Source of the DNA: an uncultured Collinsella sp.
GTDB taxonomy: Bacteria > Actinomycetota > Coriobacteriia > Coriobacteriales > Coriobacteriaceae
Reading direction: 5' to 3'
Assembly (NCBI GenBank): GCA_937926755.1
Contig: CALBBA010000259.1
Span: forward strand, 1-12,011
Length of the DNA stretch: 12,011 nt
The position numbers and the translations under genes are program-made. The notes under the pieces are model-generated. The model saw only the letters and a program-made list of their open reading frames with translations. It did no database searches and was not told the origin of the DNA. Positions 6,652-12,011 of this stretch are shown in pieces; position 1 is the stretch's first letter, and each line of letters begins with the position of its first letter.

Positions 6652-6659
6652 GCGGCGCC

Positions 6660-9326
6660 ATGACACCTCTCGCAAAACGTCTCCCGCGCGAGCTGCGCCG
6701 CAATATCGGCAAGTACCTGGGCATCTTTTTGCTTATGTGCGGAAGCATCGCCCTTACCTCGGGCTTTTTGCTCGCGGCGCATTCCATCGGTTGCCTTATC
6801 GACGACATGCGCGATGCGTACACGATTGAGGACGGCCGCGTGACCACCTCCTTCGAGGCTACCGACGATCAACTCAAGGCTGCCGAGGATGCCGCCAGTG
6901 ACGTCGGCGGCGTCACGCTCTACAAGAATTTCTCCATCGACGCCATCATCAAAAAGACCGCCGGCGACGACGGCACCAAGCGCACGCTGCGCACCTATGC
7001 GCACCGCACCAAGGTCGATATCGCGTCCTACTGTGAGGGCAAGGAGCCCAAGGCGGACGACGAGGTAGCAATCGACCGCGTTTTTGCCACCAACAACGAC
7101 CTCGCCGTGGGCGATAAGGTCGAGCTCGAGGGGCGCACCTACACCATCTGCGGCATCATGACCCAGCCCGATAGCCAGGCACTGTTCCTCAACAATTCGG
7201 ACTTTACGGTGAACACCATCACGTACGGCGTGGCCGAGGTCACCGACGCCGGCTTTGCCGCACTCGAGGATGCCGGCGGCGCACCCGCCTACACCTACTC
7301 CTTCACCTTTACCGATCGCGACCTCCCCACCGCGGATCGCATCGATGCAGAACAGGATATGGTCGAGGCGCTGACCGATGCCGATGCGCGCGTGGATGAC
7401 CTCATCGACGCCGATTCCAACCAGGGCATTGGCTACGCGCGCGACGACGTGGACGGCGACTCCATGATGTGGATGACGTTGCTCGACATCATCATCGTGA
7501 TCATGGCGTTTGTCTTTGTGGTCCTTACCGATGCCACCATCGAGGAGGAGAGCGCCATCATCGGCACGCTGCTCGCCAGCGGCTATCGTCGACGCGAGAT
7601 CGTGCTGCACTACCTTGCGCTTCCCGCTATCGTGGGCGTGGTCGCGGCGCTTTTGGGCACTGCGCTCGGCGTTGTGTTCTTTACCGAGCCCATGCGCAGC
7701 CTCTATTACGGTTCGTACAGCCTGCCGCCCTTCCAGGTGTACTGGAGCTGGGAGATCTTTGTGAAGTGCGCCGTGGTTCCCGCCGTCGCGCTCATCCTCA
7801 TCACGCTGGTGGGTCTGCTTCGCAAAATGGGCAAGACGCCGTTGCAGTTCCTTCGTCACGAGGCGAGCGGCAAATCGGGCACCAAGCGCGGCCTGCAGCT
7901 GCCGGAGCGCATGGGCTTTGTCTCGCGCTTCCGCCTGCGCATCTTCCTGCGAAACCTGGGCAACTTTGCCACGCTCTTCGTGGGTATCGCGTTTGCGTCG
8001 TTGCTGCTGCTCTTTGGCCTGGCGATTCTGCCCACGATGACGCACTACGCGGACAACCTCGAGACGAGCCTGGTCGCCGAGCACCAGTACGCGCTCAAGG
8101 CTCCGCTGGAGCTCGAGGGCACCGCCGAGGAGCGCGAGCAATGGTCGGCACTCGAGCGCTTGCAGTCGGTTGACGGCGCGCTGCTTTCCGCCGCCCAGGA
8201 TGCCGATGACGAGCTTGACGATGCGGCCGATGCGGCGCAGGCGGCGACCGATGCCGCGACCGCATCTCCGTCTGCCGAGAGCCTGACCGCAGCGCAGGAT
8301 GCGCTTGCCAAGGTCCAGGACAAGAAGGATGCGCTTTATGCGCGCCTCGATGACCTTGCCGATGCCCTCGGCTGCAACCGCGACGAGGCTATCGACCTGA
8401 TCGACAAGGCCTCTAAGATCGACACTGACAACGACGATATCCACCCGATCAATACGACCGACAATGGCGCGGGTACAATCGCGCAGGCCGAGAAATATGC
8501 CGTCTACCAGCTGCAATACGACCGCGGCGATGGTAATGGCGAGGAGACGATTTCCGTCTACGGCATCTCGCCCGATTCGCGCTACTGGAAAGACCTCAAC
8601 GTCGGCGACGGACGCGTCGTCTTTGGCGGCGGTCTGCTCGATAAGTTTGGCTGGAGCGAGGGCCAGAAGGTCACGCTCAGCGACAAGTACGAGGGCGAGC
8701 ATTATTCTCTTGAGTACGCGGGCAAGGATTGTGCCTGGGGCTCAAAGTCGGACATGAATATCTATATGAGCATCGACGACTTTAACGAGCTGTTCGACAA
8801 CGACGGCGCCTACTTTAACGGCTATGTGAGCGACGAGAAGCTCGACTTCGATGCTCGTTACTTTGCCGGCGACACCACGCCCGACGACATGCGTGCCGTG
8901 GGTGACCAGTTTATAGGCATGATGAGCAAAATGATTGGCATGATGGTTGGGCTTGCGGTGTTCATCTTCTTGCTGTTTATGTATCTGCTGACCAAGGCTG
9001 TGATCGACCATAGCGCCCGGTCGATTAGCTACATGAAGGTCTTTGGCTATCGAGATAGCGAGATCTCGCATCTGTACATCCGCTCGATCACGCTGTGCGT
9101 GGCGGCGTCACTCGTGCTGAGCCTGCCGGTCATTATTGGCTCGCTCACGGCCATCTTCCGTTCGATGCTGCTCGCCTATAACGGCAATATCGAGATCTAC
9201 GTGCCCGCTTGGTCCATGGCGGCGTGCGTGGGCATTGGCTTTGCGACCTACCTGGTCGTGGCGCTGCTGCACACGCGCTCCATCAAGCGCGTCAGTCTGG
9301 CCGAAGCCCTCAAAGTCCAAGAGTAG
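6660..9326 (+). CDS. Large FtsX-type ABC transporter permease
   Basis: An 888-aa membrane protein that pairs with the preceding ATPase. Predicted helices lie at about 18-40, 269-290, 318-342, 367-388, 434-458, 755-778, 806-830 and 850-872, giving two FtsX units (cores at LLASGYRRREIVLHYLALP, 304-322, and MKVFGYRDSEISHLYIRS, 792-809). The extracytoplasmic regions are residues 41-268 and 460-754. The second begins with an Ala/Asp-rich segment (about 505-570) that reads as a long amphipathic helix or coiled coil. The ATG at 6660 follows the ATPase stop by 8 bases behind GGCGG; a TTG at 6645 would overlap the ATPase gene without benefit. The last codons (CAA GAG TAG) lie inside repeat block B. 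Export or membrane remodelling is likely; the substrate is unknown. Confidence 0.92.
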   Translation: MTPLAKRLPRELRRNIGKYLGIFLLMCGSIALTSGFLLAAHSIGCLIDDMRDAYTIEDGRVTTSFEATDDQLKAAEDAASDVGGVTLYKNFSIDAIIKKTAGDDGTKRTLRTYAHRTKVDIASYCEGKEPKADDEVAIDRVFATNNDLAVGDKVELEGRTYTICGIMTQPDSQALFLNNSDFTVNTITYGVAEVTDAGFAALEDAGGAPAYTYSFTFTDRDLPTADRIDAEQDMVEALTDADARVDDLIDADSNQGIGYARDDVDGDSMMWMTLLDIIIVIMAFVFVVLTDATIEEESAIIGTLLASGYRRREIVLHYLALPAIVGVVAALLGTALGVVFFTEPMRSLYYGSYSLPPFQVYWSWEIFVKCAVVPAVALILITLVGLLRKMGKTPLQFLRHEASGKSGTKRGLQLPERMGFVSRFRLRIFLRNLGNFATLFVGIAFASLLLLFGLAILPTMTHYADNLETSLVAEHQYALKAPLELEGTAEEREQWSALERLQSVDGALLSAAQDADDELDDAADAAQAATDAATASPSAESLTAAQDALAKVQDKKDALYARLDDLADALGCNRDEAIDLIDKASKIDTDNDDIHPINTTDNGAGTIAQAEKYAVYQLQYDRGDGNGEETISVYGISPDSRYWKDLNVGDGRVVFGGGLLDKFGWSEGQKVTLSDKYEGEHYSLEYAGKDCAWGSKSDMNIYMSIDDFNELFDNDGAYFNGYVSDEKLDFDARYFAGDTTPDDMRAVGDQFIGMMSKMIGMMVGLAVFIFLLFMYLLTKAVIDHSARSISYMKVFGYRDSEISHLYIRSITLCVAASLVLSLPVIIGSLTAIFRSMLLAYNGNIEIYVPAWSMAACVGIGFATYLVVALLHTRSIKRVSLAEALKVQE

Positions 9327-9445
9327 TCATCGGGGACGTTCCTTTCCTGCTGGTAGGAAAGGAACGTCCCTAGCTGCCAGGTGGCGGGGCACTCATTTAA
9401 GTCTGTCCCCAATGAGTAGTCATTTAAGAGCGTCCCCAATGACTA
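9317..9445. repeat. Composite palindromic repeat block B (REP-like)
   Basis: The second copy of the repeat found at 5597-5845, in the same orientation. The lead 9317-9337 matches 5597-5617 in 20 of 21 positions, and 9355-9417 matches 5679-5741 in 58 of 63. It contains the hairpins 9333-9348/9355-9370, ACTCATT/AATGAGT (9391-9397, 9411-9417) and TAGTCATT/AATGACTA (9417-9424, 9438-9445). It lacks the internal duplication and the degenerate unit of block A. Its first 10 bases are also the last codons and stop of the FtsX-type permease. Confidence 0.78.
9333..9370. terminator. Strong hairpin directly after the FtsX-type permease, possible terminator
   Basis: GGGACGTTCCTTTCCT (9333-9348) and AGGAAAGGAACGTCCC (9355-9370) form a perfect 16-bp stem with a 6-base loop, six bases after the permease stop. 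There is no T-run after the stem, so it is not a canonical intrinsic terminator, but it is well placed to define the 3' end of the operon transcript. Confidence 0.5.
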
Positions 9446-9455
9446 GGTTTCGCGC

Positions 9456-9486
9456 TTGACATTAACCCCACTTCAATGGGTACCAT
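9456..9486 (+). promoter_or_regulatory. Promoter of the DUF362/ferredoxin gene
   Basis: A perfect -35 hexamer TTGACA (9456-9461) is followed after 19 bases by TACCAT (9481-9486, 4 of 6 to the -10 consensus including the key T, A and final T). The start would be near 9493, leaving a leader of about 37 bases. The spacer holds an imperfect dyad, ACCC...GGGT (within 9465-9481), which could be an operator. The promoter starts only 11 bases after repeat block B. Confidence 0.6.
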
Positions 9487-9529
9487 CCTCTTATGTCTGT
9501 AACGCCATATAGACCGAGGGGATAGATCT

Positions 9530-10735
9530 ATGACCGCAACTGCACCCGCAGCACCCGCTAAGGTGTACTTCACCAACCTGCGCACGCATGCTCGCGAGAG
9601 CCAGCTCGACAAGCTCAAGCGCCTCATCCGTCACGCCGGAATTGAGCAGATCGACTTTGAGAACAAGTTCGTCGCCATCAAGATTCACTTTGGCGAGCTG
9701 GGCAACCTGAGCTTTTTGCGCCCCAACTACGCCCGCGCCGTCGCGGATGTCGTGAAGGAACTGGGCGGCAAGCCCTTCCTCACCGACTGCAACACGCTCT
9801 ACGTCGGTAGCCGCAAAAACGCGCTCGAGCACATCGATACCGCCTATCAGAACGGCTTTACCCCGTATGCCACGGGCTGCCAGATCATCATCGCCGACGG
9901 CCTCAAGGGTACCGACGAGGCGCTCGTCCCGGTCGAGGGTGGCGAGTACGTGCGCGAGGCCAAGATCGGTCAGGCACTCATGGACGCCGACATTGTGATC
10001 AGCCTCACCCACTTTAAGGGTCATGAGCAGGCCGGCTTTGGCGGTGCCATGAAGAACCTGGGCATGGGAGGCGGCAGCCGTGCCGGCAAGATGGAGCAGC
10101 ATGCCGCCGGCAAACCGAACGTCGCGACCGAGCACTGCATTGGCTGCCGTGCCTGCGAAAAGATCTGCGCACACAACGCTATCTCGTTCGACGACACCCG
10201 CGAGCGCGAGCTTGCCAACGGCAACACCCGCACGGTGCACGTGGCTGCCATCGACCACGATCGCTGCGTGGGCTGCGGACGCTGCATTGCGGCATGCAAC
10301 CAGGACTGCATTAAGCCCGGCTATGACGCCGCGGCCGATGTACTCAACTGCAAGATCGCCGAGTATACCAAGGCCGTTGTCGACGGCCGCCCGAGCTTCC
10401 ATATCTCGCTTGCCATGGATATCAGCCCCAACTGCGATTGCCATCCCGAAAACGATACGCCTATCGTCAACGACATCGGCATGTTCGCGAGCTTCGACCC
10501 GGTCGCCATCGACCAGGCCTGTGCCGATGCCGTCATGGCATCCGAGCCGCTGCCCAACACCGAGCTCACCGATAGCGCGGCCAAGATGGAGCATAACCAC
10601 GAGCACCTGGAGGGCGAGCAGGCCAAGGATCCCTTCTGCATCACGCATCCCGATACCGACTGGCGCGCGTGCATCGCGCATGCCGAGAAGATCGGCCTGG
10701 GCACGAGCGAGTACGAGCTCATCGAGGTCAAGTAG
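9530..10735 (+). CDS. DUF362 domain protein with two [4Fe-4S] ferredoxin motifs
   Basis: A 401-aa, probably cytoplasmic iron-sulfur protein. The DUF362 part shows the family's conserved blocks KIHFGELGN (51-59), DCNTLY (86-91) and SLTHFKGHEQAGFGGAMKN (158-176). Two bacterial-ferredoxin motifs follow: C203-x2-C206-x2-C209-x3-C213, and C246-x2-C249-x2-C252-x3-C256 with an extra C260. The second half resumes DUF362 with NCDCH (301-305) and FDPVAIDQA (322-330). No export signal or membrane helix is seen. The ATG at 9530 follows GAGGGGA (9516-9522) by 7 bases. It has its own promoter and terminator, so it is a single-gene unit. The family's reaction is not established; an electron-transfer or metal-related role is inferred from the cysteines. 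The histidine cluster H355, H357, H359 is a further possible metal ligand. Confidence 0.93.
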   Translation: MTATAPAAPAKVYFTNLRTHARESQLDKLKRLIRHAGIEQIDFENKFVAIKIHFGELGNLSFLRPNYARAVADVVKELGGKPFLTDCNTLYVGSRKNALEHIDTAYQNGFTPYATGCQIIIADGLKGTDEALVPVEGGEYVREAKIGQALMDADIVISLTHFKGHEQAGFGGAMKNLGMGGGSRAGKMEQHAAGKPNVATEHCIGCRACEKICAHNAISFDDTRERELANGNTRTVHVAAIDHDRCVGCGRCIAACNQDCIKPGYDAAADVLNCKIAEYTKAVVDGRPSFHISLAMDISPNCDCHPENDTPIVNDIGMFASFDPVAIDQACADAVMASEPLPNTELTDSAAKMEHNHEHLEGEQAKDPFCITHPDTDWRACIAHAEKIGLGTSEYELIEVK

Positions 10736-10745
10736 CACCTGTCTA

Positions 10746-10945
10746 TTGGACATATCAAGCGCTTTTGTGGCGCAACGTTAGCAAAAGCCGCCCGTGAGCA
10801 CAGTGTCCACGGGCGGCTTTTCGGAAGTATGCGGCAAAATCTGAATAGGCCGAGCACACCTGATATGTCCAAGCTCTGTACCTGCGGTTTTATTGGCGAA
10901 AAACCAGGATGTGCTCAAGAGTTCCGGAATTTGCCGCATACTTCC
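10746..10945. repeat. Nested inverted-repeat element downstream of the DUF362 gene
   Basis: This holds most of the 382-base gene-free stretch 10736-11117. Three paired arms are visible. TTGGACATATCA (10746-10757) pairs with TGATATGTCCAA (10861-10872), 12 of 12. GGAAGTATGCGGCAAA (10823-10838) pairs with TTTGCCGCATACTTCC (10930-10945), 16 of 16. GAGCACACCTG (10852-10862) pairs with 10905-10916 with one bulged base, and GGTTTT/AAAACC (10886-10891, 10900-10905) can close the apex. The last three stack into one long cruciform (10823-10945); the first pair competes with it. No transposase or convincing ORF lies inside. I see nothing further in 10946-11010. Confidence 0.75.
10783..10821. terminator. 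Bidirectional rho-independent terminator
   Basis: AAAAGCCGCCCGTG (10783-10796) and CACGGGCGGCTTTT (10808-10821) form a perfect 14-bp stem with an 11-base loop. The T-run at the right and the A-run at the left make it work in either direction. It ends the DUF362 transcript 48 bases past the stop codon. It lies inside the larger inverted-repeat element, and its loop (GAGCACAGTGTCCA) resembles the inner arm of that element. Confidence 0.9.
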
Positions 10946-11013
10946 AAAAACGACGTCTCGGTGGCACCAAAAACTGTCCTCGGAACCCTGAGATAATGAA
11001 CATATGTAGCCGT

Positions 11014-11041
11014 TTGCCGCGAAATACCGCCCGTTTATAGA
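11014..11041 (+). promoter_or_regulatory. Candidate promoter of the dehydrogenase gene
   Basis: TTGCCG (11014-11019, 4 of 6 to the -35 consensus) and TATAGA (11036-11041, 4 of 6 to the -10 consensus) are 16 bases apart, in a local A/T-rich dip. Transcription would start near 11048, with a leader of about 70 bases. A nearer A/T-rich segment around 11072-11097 is an alternative with a less clear pair of boxes. Confidence 0.35.
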
Positions 11042-11117
11042 ACCCACCCCCAGCGCGCGTCATCCTTACGGTTGAATAAATACACATCTATGGAATTACG
11101 TAAGAGAGGACCGTTCC

Positions 11118-12011
11118 ATGAGCTACAAGACCGTTTGTGTTGCCGGCGGCGGCGTGTTGGGAAGCCAGATTGCCTTTCAGGCTGCCTACTGCGGCTTTGA
11201 TGTAACGATTTGGCTGCGCAGCGAGGGCAGCATCGGCCGCACCCAGCCCAAGATCGATCGCGTGCGCAAGGAGTACATTGCGGCAATCGAGGGCATGGCG
11301 GACGGTACGGGCGAGTGGTGCGCCGGTATCGCCGATGGCACCCAGCCCTTCGACAAGGAAGCGGCGCTCGCCGCCGTCGAGCGTGCCTACTCCACACTCA
11401 AGCTGGAGCTCGATCTTGCCAAGGCCGTGGCCGACGCCGACCTGGTCATCGAGTCTATGGCCGAGGACACCCAGGCAAAGATCGACTTCTACAAGAAGCT
11501 CGCCCCGGTTCTGCCGCAAAAGACCGTCATCGTGACCAACTCATCCACGCTGCTGCCGAGCACCTTTGCCAAGTACACCGGCCGTCCCGAGAAGTACCTG
11601 TCGCTGCACTTTGCCAACTCTATCTGGAAGAACAACATGACCGAGGTCATGGCACAGGACCAAACCGACAAGCGCTACTTCGACGAGCTCGTCGACTTCG
11701 CCAACGACATCCGCATGCTTGCCCTGCCCGTCAACAAGGAAAAGAACGGCTACCTGCTCAACTCCATGCTGGTACCGTGGTTGCTTTCGGGTCTTGACCT
11801 GTACGTCTCGGGCGTGAGCGACCCCAAGAGCATTGACCTCGCATGGACGCGTGGCACCGGCGCTCCCGAGGGCCCGTTCCGCGTATTCGATACGGTGGGT
11901 ATCCAGACGGCCTACAACATCGTCATGCAGTATCAGAAGGTGCCGGGCTTGGTGAGCCCGCTGCTCAAGAAGATGATGATGCCCTACAACTTTAAGGCTA
12001 TGGCGTCCGTC
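11118..12011 (+). CDS. 3-hydroxyacyl-CoA dehydrogenase family protein, cut by window end
   Basis: The first 298 residues of an NAD-dependent enzyme of the 3-hydroxyacyl-CoA / 3-hydroxybutyryl-CoA dehydrogenase family; the reading frame is open to the last base. The N-terminal Rossmann fold has the dinucleotide loop GGGVLG (10-15). Catalytic-site equivalents are visible: S142/S143 in TNSST, H164 in LHFANS, E176 in MTEVM and N215 in GYLLNSM, which also marks the start of the helical C-terminal domain. Two things are unusual: HFANS replaces the common HFFNP, and the segment between residues 40 and 105 is longer than in classical enzymes of about 280 aa. The ATG follows AGAGAGGA (11103-11110) by 7 bases. 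Substrate could be a short-chain 3-hydroxyacyl-CoA or another hydroxy acid; no neighbouring pathway gene is visible. Confidence 0.88.
   Translation, partial: MSYKTVCVAGGGVLGSQIAFQAAYCGFDVTIWLRSEGSIGRTQPKIDRVRKEYIAAIEGMADGTGEWCAGIADGTQPFDKEAALAAVERAYSTLKLELDLAKAVADADLVIESMAEDTQAKIDFYKKLAPVLPQKTVIVTNSSTLLPSTFAKYTGRPEKYLSLHFANSIWKNNMTEVMAQDQTDKRYFDELVDFANDIRMLALPVNKEKNGYLLNSMLVPWLLSGLDLYVSGVSDPKSIDLAWTRGTGAPEGPFRVFDTVGIQTAYNIVMQYQKVPGLVSPLLKKMMMPYNFKAMASV

Noticed and set aside
6510..8702. A 730-codon open frame on the minus strand under the FtsX-type permease.
   Set aside because: Same codon-bias shadow effect; the sense protein has clear helices and FtsX motifs and the antisense peptide has none.
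10778..11047. An 89-codon minus-strand open frame downstream of the DUF362 gene.
   Set aside because: It is made of the inverted-repeat element and the terminator; no ribosome binding site or coding bias is visible. It may be annotated as a hypothetical protein in some genomes.

Overview
The window is high-GC actinobacterial-type DNA. Coding strands almost never use TTA, CTA or TCA codons, and intergenic spaces carry families of short palindromic repeats. The gene content and the repeats fit the class Coriobacteriia, most likely a gut Collinsella. This assignment comes from recognition, not from a database search.

Left part (1-5554): a divergent sensor/export module. On the minus strand, a NarL/LuxR-type response regulator (258-887) follows a membrane-embedded HisKA_3 histidine kinase (884-2029) with a 4-bp ATGA overlap. 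Across a 197-bp divergent promoter region, an ABC-2 type exporter runs on the plus strand: one ATPase (2227-3165) and two permeases (3175-4362 and 4349-5554), tightly packed and probably translationally coupled. The set of HisKA_3 kinase, LuxR regulator, ~310-aa ATPase and two ABC-2 permeases matches the Bacillus linearmycin sensing/resistance module LnrJK-LnrLMN in architecture. A role in sensing and removing a membrane-active compound is therefore the leading hypothesis.

Middle part (5555-9455): a MacB/LolD-type ATPase (5938-6651) and an 888-aa FtsX-type permease (6660-9326) form a second, unrelated ABC transporter operon. Related composite palindromic repeats lie immediately on both sides of it (about 5572-5845 and 9317-9445). 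The right-hand copy begins inside the last codons of the permease gene.

Right part (9456-12011): a well-defined promoter drives a DUF362/ferredoxin iron-sulfur protein (9530-10735). It ends in a strong rho-independent terminator that lies within a larger nested inverted-repeat element (10746-10945). The last gene (11118 to the window edge) is a 3-hydroxyacyl-CoA dehydrogenase-family enzyme cut by the end of the window.

No tRNA, rRNA, CRISPR array, transposase or phage gene was seen. The main unexplained content is the intergenic repeat DNA: three structurally different families at 184-237, 5572-5845/9317-9445 and 10746-10945.
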